Notes: generated by a model from the letters alone, not told the origin. Shown: positions 32,442 to 42,938, numbered from the stretch's first letter. The stretch: 64,000 nucleotides of DNA from Xyrauchen texanus (GCF_025860055.1 NC_068320.1:18658900-18722899), one strand, 5' to 3'. Numbers and translations are program-made.

Positions 32442-34427
32442 CTAGTCCTTCATATGAAACAACGGTATAACCACCATTGCCTCATTGAAAGGGACAGCCA
32501 TGCATTTTTGTGTGAAAGATGACAGTTTGGAGAATTTTATCTCATGGCCTAGGTCAGCTGGTATCACAATGTTTAAAATGTCCGAATTAAAAGGATATTT
32601 AAAAAATGTTTCAACCATCCCGTACTGTCTGTAGGCAATTATGATATCACCGTGACAGTCAATTATATTAATTATTTGACACACATTTTTGCCCATCAGA
32701 AATGTGTTGTTTCGACATGTTGTGGTCATGGTGAACCTCTCTGATATCAGTTCGTCATACTGGTGACAGATCAAGTTTGGTACTGGTATAGGGCCTCGGG
32801 CATGTTCTTTGCACAATTTGATGGGCTGGTCACTAGTAACACCACCATTTAATCCCTCAGACAGGCGTCTGATTATTTGGGCCAGGGGATTTGAGGGTTT
32901 GCGTACAAATCCCTTGAGTTTTTGCAAATAATTTTCGTATGGAAAGGATGATATAACATCCAGATTGCCAAAATGTTTTGCATCCTGTGCAAGATGGGTC
33001 AACCCATGCACATTGTACACTAGCTGATCATTTCCATACAGGCGGGCAAAATGTTCCACAAAAGCATGAAGGAGGCTGTTGGCATATTCGTTGTACTTTC
33101 TGGCAAAGAAAGGGGAGACCAGCATTGCCATGGCTGTCGACAGCAGCAGGAAGTTTGCATATAGATCAGGTCTTAACACCTCGCGCAACACCACCGGCCC
33201 TGTGTATAAGAGAAACTGACGGAACTCCGTCGCCTTCCACCTATCCACTTCGTTCACTTCAAATTCCGAAGGAATGTGGGGTCTTAAGCTTAGAAGATTT
33301 ATGGATATTCTGTCCACGTCTCTCCCTGGTACACGGACAGTCAGAGGACCTTTCATCCACAGAAAGATAAGGCGCCTTACCACCCCCAAGCACACCAGGT
33401 GCATGTAGTCCAGTGGGACTTGGGACACCAAACCAAAATGTACATTTGTGAAGGCATGAGGACCATGGTGGTGTTCCTCATCCTCCTGCCTGGAAAATGC
33501 CTCATCAGACCGTGTTTGGCTATTCATGAGGGGGTATGTCATGCGGTGGTTGAGGTACACCCCACTCTGAATACACTTGTCACAACCATAGTAACCGTTA
33601 AAAGCCTTTGTGACTTTCACAAAGGATTTTGCCGGTGCGTCACAGATCATCGAATTAACTTTTAAAGTGAGCCTTTTCCCCTCAAATGTAAACCCCTCCT
33701 GTAATTGTGAGAGTTCATTTGCCAAATCTGTGAGATACATTTTTGATGACTCAGGTTTCTTTATACCCGAGTACATCCCAATGACTACAGGTTCTTTCAT
33801 GGGTACTCCAACCAATCTACCTAAAATGGGCCACAACTGAAGACCTGAACTTTTAAAAAGTGGCAGGCCATCCACTGACATTTGAAGATATAAACAACAT
33901 CCATCGACAAGCTTGTCTTTCCACTGGGAAAGGGTATGTTTTAACGCCTCAATAATGCCAATGTAGTGGTAAAGGCCACCGCAGAGCTCCCTAACAGAAT
34001 AATCTCTTCTTGTGTTAAGAAGAGTTTGTGCATCTTTTGGCAAGTCACAGTGGTGGACCGTTAATATTGCCAAGAGAGCCGAAAGTGCAATATGGGAAAT
34101 ACCATATGTTAATGCCCAGTTGGAAAGGTGATTTCTGAGTTTTTCTGGTTCCTCCCAGTCAGATATTTCTTCTACATCACTATCATCTTGATAATAAGAT
34201 CTATCCTCTGGGTCAGACACAACAGCTGCCATTGGATCTAATCCAAGATTTTCTTCCATGATTTCATTTTCAGGTTCTGCAATATCATCTGTTGGAGACC
34301 CAATATCTCTGGGAGGAAGTGTGGCTGCAGGGGTTTCCTGGCCGATATCAATTAACCTTCTATTAAGGTCCACCCTGGCTCTTCTCCTCAACGCTGAACT
34401 GGAAACAGGTGTCTTGCGTCTATTCAT
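32442..34427 (-). CDS. Intact tnp2-like transposase ORF (CACTA/EnSpm-type), 661 aa
   Basis: The ORF starts at MNRRKTPVSSSALRRRARVD and is uninterrupted for 661 codons. A basic N-terminus is followed by an acidic stretch (residues about 48-97). The central region has SVDGLPLFKSSGLQLWP (Asp186), ICDAPAKSF (Asp263), a Cys pair GCDKC (282/285) and VPLDYMHLVCLGV (Asp340, His343). These are the conserved blocks of the Transposase_21/tnp2-like proteins common in animals. The Asp residues are candidate catalytic positions. The companion gene lies directly downstream on the same strand. I could not identify CACTA-type inverted ends, so this may be a recent element or a retained (domesticated) gene. 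The tnp2 assignment is from remembered motifs. Confidence 0.7.
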   Translation of the reverse strand: MNRRKTPVSSSALRRRARVDLNRRLIDIGQETPAATLPPRDIGSPTDDIAEPENEIMEENLGLDPMAAVVSDPEDRSYYQDDSDVEEISDWEEPEKLRNHLSNWALTYGISHIALSALLAILTVHHCDLPKDAQTLLNTRRDYSVRELCGGLYHYIGIIEALKHTLSQWKDKLVDGCCLYLQMSVDGLPLFKSSGLQLWPILGRLVGVPMKEPVVIGMYSGIKKPESSKMYLTDLANELSQLQEGFTFEGKRLTLKVNSMICDAPAKSFVKVTKAFNGYYGCDKCIQSGVYLNHRMTYPLMNSQTRSDEAFSRQEDEEHHHGPHAFTNVHFGLVSQVPLDYMHLVCLGVVRRLIFLWMKGPLTVRVPGRDVDRISINLLSLRPHIPSEFEVNEVDRWKATEFRQFLLYTGPVVLREVLRPDLYANFLLLSTAMAMLVSPFFARKYNEYANSLLHAFVEHFARLYGNDQLVYNVHGLTHLAQDAKHFGNLDVISSFPYENYLQKLKGFVRKPSNPLAQIIRRLSEGLNGGVTSDQPIKLCKEHARGPIPVPNLICHQYDELISERFTMTTTCRNNTFLMGKNVCQIINIIDCHGDIIIAYRQYGMVETFFKYPFNSDILNIVIPADLGHEIKFSKLSSFTQKCMAVPFNEAMVVIPLFHMKD

Positions 34428-34438
34428 TTTTTACATTT

Positions 34439-34697
34439 AGGTAACTATCTCAACTGTAAATTGAATAATAATAATAATAAAATAAAAAAAAGTATGGAGT
34501 TTGGAATGGAATGAAAATCTGAGTATTATACCTTCGTCTCAACAGTTTGCATCATGTTTTCAGCATCTGGAAAAAGAAATGGAAAGTATGTTGTAAGTTG
34601 TTGTCTTACTTAATTTTATTTATTATGTGACTGGAAAAGTTGTCTGGTTTATCAAAAATAAAGATTTGGTAACAAGTATAACATTTTTTTTCTCTAT

Positions 34698-34731
<34 letters not shown>

Positions 34732-35568
34732 ATAGAGATATATATATCTACGGCTGACTCAGGAGACTCACTTTTGTTTACAAGAAAATGAAAGTAAAAT
34801 ACCAATAACAAAATTGTAATTGTAAGGTTGAAATTGTAATTGGGGTAGGCATGAGAAGAATAGTGGTTATGGTCTTTGTTCAGTGTAAGGTTGGCGGCAT
34901 ATACATTCAGATGTATTTCTAAATTATGTAGGCTAATGTCCCTGCCACTTTCTATCAGTTCTATTATATATTTTCTCTTCCTTTTCTTTAATTAAAGTAT
35001 ATTTGATTTCAGTAATGATACTTTGGCCATGAATTAAAAAAAAAAAATCCTAATCACAATTATTTAATTTATTTTTAGTCCAGGCAAAGTAGCATTTTAC
35101 GACAGACTAATTGTAAAATATTTTTTTTTCAGCATAGATAATTTCTATGAGGTGCGCAGAACAACATACTAAAAGTCCTAAGAAATCCTAGTTGAGGAAA
35201 TATGTTCCGAAATGTGTGCCAATAAGGCCAGGCAACAATAACAGAAAATTTAGAAAAATAACCCCTGAAATTCATACATTTTATATCATATTATAATGCA
35301 ATTTATTAGGCCTATATATTTATAGAATAGCAAAGTAGGCTACATCAATATACAAGACTTAACCACATAGATATATAAAGGCTATCATGATCATTTTGCC
35401 AAAAATGAACCATGTATTTGTTTAGTTTATAATACGTTTTATTTTTAACTTAAACAAATACAACATATAACATTCAAAACTCATCGGCTTAGACTGCATT
35501 TGAAGAAAAATAAACAACAGTTTTCTGTAGCCTTGTGCGAACTTATTCAATAGAATTAGACTTCTAGA
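34439..35568. other. Intergenic, AT-rich, no gene
   Basis: It contains an (ATA)n run at 34464-34485, a 48-bp perfect palindrome at 34691-34738, and otherwise AT-rich unique-looking sequence. If the transposase block is a mobile element, its 5' terminus should lie here, but no TIR was recognised. Confidence 0.5.
34691..34738. repeat. Perfect palindrome with TA core
   Basis: TCTCTATCCA, 28 bp of TA repeat, then TGGATAGAGA. The arms are fully self-complementary, so the segment can form a cruciform. Confidence 0.9.
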
Positions 35569-37435
35569 ATGTTATTTCCAGTGCAAAAAATTATGTGCTC
35601 CGCCCTTAGAGTCTTCCACGGCTCTGCTCCGCTCTCAGAGTCTTCCACGGCTCTGCCGGGCTCTGCTCCGCCCTCAGAGTCTTCCACGGCTCTGCCGGGC
35701 TCTACTCCGCCCTCAGAGTCTTCCACGGCTCTGCCGGGCTCTGCTCCGCCCTCAGACTCTTCCACGGCTCTGCCGAGCTCCGCTCCGCCCTCAGACTCTT
35801 CCACGGCTCTGCCGGGCTCCGCTCCGCCCTCAGAGTCTTCCACGACTCTGCCAGCCTCTGCTCCACTCTCCGAGTCTTCCACGGCTCTGCCAGCCTCTGC
35901 TCGCCCCTCAGAGCCCTCGCGGCCTCCGCCTCACGAGCCTCCCAAGGCTCCTCCACTCGAGCCTCCCAGGGCTCCTCCTCTCGAGCCTCCCAGAGCTCTA
36001 CCCCTCGAGCCCCCCCGGGCTCCGCCTCTCAAGCCTCCCAGGGCTCCTCCTCTCGAGTCTTTCAGGGCTCCCCCTCCTTCCAAGCCCCTCAGGGCTTCTC
36101 CTCTCGAGTCTTTCAGGGCTCCTCCTCCCCCCAAGCCTCTCAGGGCTTCGTCTCGCAAGTCTCTCAGGGCTCCTCCCCCTCTCAAGCCTCCCAGGGCTTC
36201 TCCTCTCGAGTCTTTCAGGGCTCCTCCTCCCCTCGAGCCTCTCAGGGCTCCGTCCCTCGAGCCTCTCATGGCTCCACCCCTCAAGCCTCTCAGGGCTTCG
36301 TCTCTCGAGTCTCTCAGGGCTCCACCCCCTCTCAAGCCTCTCAGGGCTTCTCCTCTCGAGTCTTTCAGGGCTCCACCCCTCAAGCCCCTCAGGGCTTCGT
36401 CTCTCGAGTCTCCCAGGGCTCCTCCTCCCCTCCAGCCTCTCAGGGCTTCGTCTCTCGAGTCTCTCAGAGCTCCTCCTCCTCTCGAGCCTCTCAGGCCTCC
36501 GTCCCTCGAGTCTTTCAGGACTCCTCCCCCTCTCAAGCCTCTCAGGGCTTCGTCTCTCGAGTCTTTCATGGCTCCCCCCTCAAGACTCCAGAGCTTTCTA
36601 GGGCTCCGCCTCCCGAGCCTCCTACGGCCCCCCCTCCAGAGCCTCCTACGGCTCCACCTCCCTAGCCTCTCACGGCTCTGCTCCCAGAGACTCCAGAGCT
36701 TTCCAGGGCTCCGCCTCCCAAGCCTCCTACGGCTCCCCCTCCAGAGCCTCCTACGGCTCCACCTCCCGAGCCTCCCACGGCTCTGCTCCCAGAGACTCCA
36801 GAGCTTTCTAGAGCTCCGCCCCTTGAGCCTCCTACGGCTCTACCCCCCGAGACTACAGAGCCTGCCAGGCCGTCACCTCGGAAACCCCCCACGGCGCCGC
36901 CTCCCTTGGCTCCACCTCCAGAGCCTTCCAGGCCTTCGCCCCTAAAGCCTCCTTCGGCTCCACCTCCAGAGCCTTCCAGAACGCCGCCTACGGTGCCGCC
37001 TCTGATGGCTCCGCCTTTCACGGCTCAGCCCGGACTTCCTGGCCCTCTCCCTGTCCTGTGGCCTCTTCCCTGGCCTCCGGACCCTATTCCTGTCCGGTGG
37101 TCACCTTCCAGACCCCCGGACCCAGTCCCTGTCCTCCAGTCGCCTTCCAGACCCCCTGACCCAGCCTCTGCACTATGGCTGCCCCCTAGATCTCCCGACC
37201 ACCCACCTGTACGCTATGTTCCCCCTGACCTTGCCTTGAAACTGCCCATTGACCCCATGGACTGTCTCATTTCCCTCTGTGCCCCTTGGACTGCCCTCAA
37301 TTTTGTTGTGTTTTGTGGGTTTTCTGTTCAGGGGTTTTTTGTTTGTTGGGATCGTCCAGCACCACTTCCCAGAGGTTGCGCTCCTCGCGACCGAACGCGG
37401 CCGTCAGGAGCCGTCCGTTATAGAGGGGGGAGTAC
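35569..37435 (+). pseudogene. Proline-rich tandem-repeat ORF of an LTR element
   Basis: The frame is open from 35569 and encodes about eight copies of a 13-residue unit (SSTALPGSAPPSE, 39-bp DNA unit, 35600-35910). These are followed by degenerate LRAPPPLKPLRASSLES-type repeats (35930-36575). The frame shifts near 36575 and a TAG interrupts the continuation at about 36664. The Pro-rich frame then resumes (PPDPVPVLQSPSRPPDP) to near 37240 and becomes hydrophobic (ALNFVVFCGFSVQGFFV). It ends at a polypurine tract and LTR, so it is the 3'-most ORF of an LTR retrotransposon. No gag or pol precedes it. The repeats are GC-rich, unlike the surrounding DNA. Function is unknown. Confidence 0.65.
37422..37435 (+). 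promoter_or_regulatory. Polypurine tract preceding the LTR
   Basis: TAGAGGGGGGAGTAC lies immediately upstream of the LTR start TGTCACGAAC, the usual position of the plus-strand primer. Confidence 0.75.
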
Positions 37436-38029
37436 TGTCACGAACCCCGCTCCCTTGCTCCGCCACCTCGAGCTTCCACGCTCGTTCTAGTCCCGCTCGT
37501 TTTGCTCCCTCGAGCTCTCATGCTCGTTAGCAGGTCTCCCTCCTCGGGCTCGCAAACCCGCTCTCAGTCACCACATTAGTTTCACCTGTACTCGTCTGAT
37601 CACCCATCATTGTTTACACCTGCACTCGCCCCTATATATATCACAACCCTTTCGTCTCACGCCTGTTGGTTATTGTGTTTAGTTTCCCGTGTCTTTGCCC
37701 CCGCTAGTCCCGTCTAGTTCCGAACTCCCCTGTTCTAGTTTACCCCTTCGCTTTGCCAGCACTAGTTATCCCAGCTAGTTACCCTGTCTTTTGCCCTCGC
37801 TAGTCCCGTCTAGTTGTTACCTGTTTCCCGGCTTCGACCTCCCGCTCTCGTTGACCACTCTTTTGTAGATTTGCCCCTTTGCCCTATCTTGATTCCCCGG
37901 CTTTGACTTAACGCTCACCCTGACCATTCTCCTTCTGGATTTGCCTTGTTTGTACTTTTGCCTGCTTTTGCTCTTAATAAAAGCAGTTCTCATCGACATT
38001 GTGACTGTCTCCTCTTGTGCGGGTGACAG
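37436..38029 (+). repeat. Single LTR (gypsy-like) abutting the SRCR gene end
   Basis: This 594-bp sequence starts TGTCACGAAC and ends GGGTGACA. It contains a TATA motif at 37633-37640 and AATAAA at 37976-37981. Its right border joins directly to the last exon of SRCR copy A. There is no second LTR in the window and no target duplication, so the element has been truncated or recombined at its left side. Confidence 0.8.
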
Positions 38030-38061
38030 TTTGGCTGGCACATTCCCCACATCATCGTAGT
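38030..38061 (-). pseudogene. SRCR copy A last exon (DYDDVGN), joined to LTR
   Basis: The exon starts YDDVGNVPAK, as in copy B, where it ends HGGTV and a stop. In copy A the LTR begins after the AAA codon, so translation would continue into antisense LTR sequence (LSPAQEETVTM...) for about 80 residues. The normal stop and 3' UTR are gone. Confidence 0.8.
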
Positions 38062-38232
38062 CTATTATTAGAGAACAAGAACAAATTCCTGTCAATACAT
38101 CCATAAAAGCAACATAATAAACAGACTAATATTTGCATTCAATTTAAATGAGCTTTTCTGATTACATAAAATTATTATAAAATCTAAACAGAAATTATTC
38201 AGTGTGACATAAAACGGTTTACAATCACCTAC

Positions 38233-38295
38233 CAAACAAGTTTCTCACATCTTCACTGACATTCCTCACATCATCATACTCATCCTGAACTCCCT
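38233..38295 (-). CDS. SRCR copy A tail exon 16 (EYDDVRN)
   Basis: A 63-bp phase-1 exon. It reads GVQDEYDDVRNVSEDVRNLF with good acceptor and donor. The copy B counterpart has lost 16 bp here. Confidence 0.75.
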
Positions 38296-38536
38296 CTGAA
38301 ACAAAATGTGTCTTTTATTATGAAAATGAACAAAATCTCACATTGCACTTTGTAATACACTAATAAGGACATCATCACAAATAAAATACTTTACATGCAG
38401 ATATTTTCTATAATGTACTATATACTACCATACTTTATTTAGCTGCTATAATTTTGACAATAGATCATTGCACCAGACTTCAGTCTTGACAGGTATCATT
38501 TTAAAGTTTAATATAGTCTGAATACAAATCTAAACA

Positions 38537-38604
38537 CGCGCCCGTTTTATTATTGGAGAACTGTCGCATGATCACAACATCATCATAGTTCTCTGGTATG
38601 TCAT
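38537..38604 (-). CDS. SRCR copy A tail exon 15 (NYDDVVI), 3' border unclear
   Basis: The acceptor at 38604 opens DIPENYDDVVIMRQFSNNK. No convincing GT donor in the right phase follows. The frame would end at TAA after about 19 more residues, so this could be an alternative terminal exon. Copy B has the same layout. Confidence 0.5.
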
Positions 38605-38674
38605 CTACAAAAAAATACAGAAATAGATTAATTAATGCACAATATATATATTTATATATATATTTATAGGTATC

Positions 38675-38694
38675 TAGTGTGTCTTGTTGCTCTT
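38675..38694 (-). pseudogene. SRCR copy A: remnant of a tail exon
   Basis: The acceptor and first residues (EEQQDT) match the copy B exon at 58711-58779. The YDD part and donor are deleted and replaced by TA-rich sequence. Confidence 0.65.
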
Positions 38695-38810
38695 CTAAAT
38701 GAGTTCAAAGGAAAGAGGAAATATACAGACACTTTTAAACCTTTTCAAAGTTCATGTTGTTTAATTAACAATAAGTGAAATCCCTGTGATCAGTTTACAA
38801 AGGCACTGAC

Positions 38811-38876
38811 CTTTTGGGACTTTAGTGGTGATGACATCATCATAATGTTCAGATGAGTCTCCTACTGCAGATTTAG
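38811..38876 (-). CDS. SRCR copy A tail exon 14 (HYDDVI)
   Basis: A 66-bp phase-1 exon. It reads KSAVGDSSEHYDDVITTKVP. The donor GTCAGT is intact, unlike copy B where it is ATCAGT. Confidence 0.78.
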
Positions 38877-39301
38877 CTACAATCAATCAAACAAACAAAC
38901 TCTCAGGTCAAACTTCATTTTAAATATTTGATATACTGTATATTATATATCATACAAATATTTTTCATACTTTATTTGTAACAATGAACAAAATTAGTGT
39001 GCTCAAATTATATGGTTTCACTGAAAAAATATCAGCAATGATAAATAACTATTTAAAAGGAAATATTCACATTAAAATTATGTGACACTAAATTAAGTAT
39101 ATCCTGCTGCAATGACTGAATAATGTGTCCGATAAAACAGAAGCAAATGTGGATTATCTAAAGTATGTTAGGAAATTGCTTGATCTTTTTATTATTATTA
39201 TTATTATGTGTTAAATGGTATACAGTATATAAAGGAAACATTCATGTTAACTTACAAGTAAATGTATGAAGCAAAATGTAACATCACTTCAGTCTTCTAA
39301 C

Positions 39302-39361
39302 CTGAAAGAATCTCATCAGCATCATCATACCCAGAATGCAGTTCTTCAGAAAGGACTCTTC
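39302..39361 (-). CDS. SRCR copy A tail exon 13 (GYDDADEI)
   Basis: A 60-bp phase-1 exon with clean acceptor (AACAG) and donor (GTTAG). It reads RVLSEELHSGYDDADEILS. It is one of the series of YDD exons. Confidence 0.75.
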
Positions 39362-39597
39362 CTGTTATTGGAAAGCAAAACCATCAGAAACATTCACAAT
39401 TACAAATCAGCACACAACACTGTTTAGTCACAAACTCATACCATTATTCATCCTTTTTATATTATTCAAACACATGGATCTGCAAATCTGTTATTAATCA
39501 GTTAAATTGTCTCTGATTCTCTCTTTCCCTCTCTGAATGAAGTAATTAGTTCTGTTCATCTCTACAAATCAGGCTCTATACATTCAGATTGACTGAC

Positions 39598-39714
39598 CTC
39601 TCTGAGTGATGCGTTTATCTTTATTTGTGATGAGTCTGTGATTAATCTCCTCATAAACTGCTTCAGTCTGAGTCTTGTGACTTCTCTTGGAAAGAACTGT
39701 GAGTGAAGACAAAC
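39598..39714 (-). CDS. SRCR copy A tail exon 12 (VYEEI)
   Basis: A 117-bp phase-1 exon. It reads LSSLTVLSKRSHKTQTEAVY then EEINHRLITNKDKRITQR in the gene's original frame. The AVYEEI sequence is a tyrosine motif close to, but not matching, the strict ITIM consensus. In this copy it would be read out of frame because of the exon 11 lesion. Confidence 0.75.
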
Positions 39715-39825
39715 CTGCAGTGAGCTCACAACACATGACTGATGACACACTGAATAAAACACAATGATACAATCTAGTTTTCATTGTTTTTTAAATGAAC
39801 TACTGTAGTATGAGATCTGTCATAC

Positions 39826-40036
39826 CTCTCCTCATCACTCTGTTCTGCTGAATCAGTATAATGAGTGGCAGTAAGAGCAGTAAATACAATCAAAACCACT
39901 GGAGGGATGGAGAAAGTAGATGCTGGAGGAGTTTGTGGACAAGTGATCAGTGAGGACAGAGATTGTGTCACGTCTGTCTGTGAAACTGGAGGAAAAGTTG
40001 ATGTTGTTGGGGCAGGAGTCGTGGACACAGACAAAT
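39826..40036 (-). pseudogene. SRCR copy A exon 11: stalk and broken transmembrane exon
   Basis: The exon encodes a Ser/Thr/Pro stalk (SVSTTPAPTTSTFPP) that leads into PPVVLIV. Relative to the copy B exon (225 bp) it is 211 bp: 18 bases near 39881 are replaced by 4. The membrane span is lost (PPVVLIVFTALTATHY instead of PPVVLIVLGAVLLLLLL). The shifted frame reaches a TGA in the next exon. Confidence 0.88.
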
Positions 40037-40232
40037 CTGTCAATTATAAAAAACAAAATTAGCTGCTGAAATCACAATCAAATCATGCTAATTAAGGGCT
40101 TGAATAAATACAATACATTTAAATAACACTGAAATTAGATTTATGGGGTAAAATTGATCTCTGATATCAACTGTTATCAACTGTTCTGAGAAAGCCATGT
40201 CTGATTAAGATCACTAAATATTTTGCACTCAC

Positions 40233-40547
40233 CTGCACAGGTGATTCCAGCGTCCTCTTTGTGTGAGCAGTCTGTGTGGTTATTCAGGGAGAGAGGACAG
40301 TCCCACAGGTGAATCTCATTCCCTCTGCACTCGACTCTGTTCAGCCACACAACACCTTCACCAGCACCAAAGGCTGCATTCCCATCAGCACTCAGTGCTG
40401 CTCCACAACCCAGCTGCCTGCAGACCACCTGAGCATCCCTGATGTCCCACTGATCATCACAGACTGAACCCCACACAGCGTTATGATACACCTCCAGTCT
40501 TCCAGAACACCGGCCGTTCCCTCCACTCAGTCTCAGAGGAACATACT
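40233..40547 (-). CDS. SRCR copy A exon 10: membrane-proximal SRCR domain 9
   Basis: A 315-bp phase-1 exon. It reads YVPLRLSGGNGRCSGRLEVY, VWGSVCDDQWDIRDAQVVC and CSHKEDAGITCAG. It is nearly identical to the copy B exon at 63264-63578, which shows that the gene duplication is recent. Confidence 0.93.
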
Positions 40548-40855
40548 CTAATATTTTGGAAAAATGCAAATCTGTTTGTAATTTTTCTCTTATTTGTTTG
40601 TTTGATTGTGTTTGTCGCTTCCAGGTTCTTTTGTTTCTGAAAGCTGAATGAAGTTCTGTTCATATAAACTGTATGACAATTTGGAAAGAATGTGGCATTG
40701 TAATATGGAACTGCAATGCGGTCAACAAACCCGGAACTACCTCAAAGCTGTACATTTACACATAATAAATCAACACCTCGTACATTTTGTCAACCAATCA
40801 GAATCAACAATTAAAAAATATTGTGGCATAAGTTAATACATTACATATATATATA

Positions 40856-42411
40856 CAGGTGAAACTTGAAAAATTTGAATATCGTGCAAAAGTTCATTAA
40901 TTTCAGTAATTCAACTTAAAAGATGAAACTAATATATTATATAGACTCATTACAAGCAAAGTAAGATATTTCAAGCCTTTATTTTATATAATTTTGATGA
41001 TTATGGCTTACAGCTTATGAAAACCCCAAATTCAGAATCTCAGAAAATTAGAATATTGTGAAAAGGTTCAGTATTGTAGGCTCAAAGTGTCACACTCTAA
41101 TCAGCTAAACACCTGCAAAGGGTTCCTGAGCCTTTAAATGGTCTCTCAGTCTGGTTCAGTTGAAATCACAATAATGGGGAAGACTGCTGACCTGACAGTT
41201 GTGCAGAAAACCATCATTGACACCCTCCACAAGGAGGGAAAGCCTCAAAAGGTAATTGCAAAAGAAGTTGGATGTTCTCAAAGTGCTGTATCAAAGCACA
41301 TTAATAGAAAGTTAAGTGGAAGGGAAAAGTGTGGAAGAAAAAGGTGCACAAGCCGCAGGGATGACCGTAGCCTGGAGAGGATTGTCAGGAAAAGGCCATT
41401 CAAATGTGTGGGGGAGCTTCACAAGGAGTGGACTGAGGCTGGAGTTACTGCATCAAGAGCCACCACACACAGTCGGGTCCTGCACATGGGCTTCAAATGT
41501 CAAACGTCTTACCTGGGCTAAAGAAAAAAAGAACTGGTCTGTTGCTCAGTGGTCCAAAGTCCTCTTTTCTGATGAGAGCAAATTTTGCATCTCATTTGGA
41601 AACCAAGGTCCCAGAGTCTGGAGGAAGAATGGAGAGGCACACAATCCAAGATGCTTGAAGTCCAGTGTGAAGTTTCCACAGTCTGTGTTGGTTTGGGGAG
41701 CCATGTCATCGGCTGGTGTTGGTCCACTGTGCTTTATTAAGTCCAGAGTCAACGCAGCCGTCTACCGGGACATTTTAGAGCACTTCATGCTTCCTTCAGC
41801 AGACAAGCTTTATGGAGATGCTGACTTCATTTTCCAGCAGGACTTGGCACCTGCCCACACTGCCAAAAGTACCAAAACCTGGTTCAATGACCATGGTATT
41901 ACTGTGCTTGATTGGCCAGCAAACTCGCCTGACCTGAACCCCATAGAGAATCTATGGGGCATTGCTAAGAGAAAGATGAGAGACATGAGACCAAACAATG
42001 CAGAAGAGCTGAAGGCCGCTATTGAAGCATCTTGGTCTTCCATAACACCTCAGCAGTGCCACAGGCTGATAGCATCCATGCCACGCCGCACTGAGGCAGT
42101 AATTAATGCAAAAGGGGCCCAAACCAAGTACTGAGTACATATGCATGATTATACTTTTCAGAGGGCCGACATTTCTGTATTTAAAATCCTTTTTTTATTG
42201 ATTTCATGTAATATTCTAATTTTCTGAGATTCTGAATTTGGGGTTTTCATAAGCTGTAAGCCATAATCATCAAAATTATATCAAATAAAGGCTTGAAATA
42301 TCTTACTTTGCTTGTAATGAGTCTATATAATATATTAGTTTCACCTTTTAAGTTGAATTACTGAAATTAATGAACTTTTGCACGATATTCTAATTTTTCG
42401 AGTTTCACCTG
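40856..42411 (+). mobile_element. Tc1/mariner transposon, copy 1, plus orientation
   Basis: A 1,556-bp element starts CAGGTGAAACTTG and ends in its inverse, with TA duplications at 40854-40855 and 42412-42413. The inverted terminal repeats are about 220 bp (the tract with CATAATCATCAAAATTATAT recurs inverted inside both ends), an IR/DR-type structure. It lies in the intron between SRCR exons 10 and 9. Confidence 0.95.
41174..42134 (+). pseudogene. Tc1-like transposase with one frameshift
   Basis: Starts MGKTADLTVVQKTIIDTLHK, a paired-type helix-turn-helix that includes GCSQSAVSKHINR. After a frame change near 41500 (GFKCQ/RLTWAKEKKNW) it continues with the DDE triad: LFSDESKF, FQQDLAPAHT and NPIENLWGIAKR. 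The length is otherwise normal for Tc1 (about 320 codons). The enzyme cuts and pastes the element at TA sites. One indel is the only obvious defect. Confidence 0.9.
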
Positions 42412-42448
42412 TATATACTACATGTATATATATATATATAACCATATA

Positions 42449-42938
42449 ACCATTCAAAAGTTTTGAAACACTTGCCTGAAATGTTTCTCACAATCTTAAA
42501 TGCTTAATGCTTAAATTATTGAAATGAGTTTTGTAGACAAAAATATAATTGTGCCACCATATTCATTTATTTAATTATAAAACTAAAATTTTATAAAAAA
42601 AAAAGTTTTTGAATTTGATAACTTGGACCAAATAATGAAGAACAGCAGCCAAAAGTGCCCAACATAGATGGGAACACCAATACTGTTTAAAAAGCATCCC
42701 GGGTTGATTCCTCAAGAAGTTCGTTGAGAAAATGTCAAGAGTACATGTCTGCAAATTCTAGGCAAAAAATGCTAAAATATAACACAGTTTTATTTATTAT
42801 GGATTTTGTTTAATCACAAAATAATTCCCGTAGTTCCATTTATGTTATTCCATAGTTTTGATGACTTTACTATTATTCTAAAATGTGAAAAAAAAAGAAT
42901 TATAATAAAGAATGAGTGTTTCAAAACTTTTGACCGGT
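42449..42938. mobile_element. MITE with CAAAAGTTTTGAAACACT termini
   Basis: ACCATTCAAAAGTTTTGAAACACT at the left is matched by AGTGTTTCAAAACTTTTGACCGGT at the right. About 490 bp with no ORF. Intronic; directly follows a short TA run next to Tc1 copy 1. Confidence 0.75.

Noticed and set aside
29760..34870. CACTA at 29782 and TAGTG at 34860 as ends of the transposase element
   Set aside because: The sequences following the two pentamers do not match each other, so this is probably chance.
35556..37021. Long minus-strand Gly/Arg/Glu-rich open frames opposite the proline-rich ORF
   Set aside because: A GC-rich tandem repeat leaves several frames open. The plus-strand frame fits the orientation of the LTR and polypurine tract.
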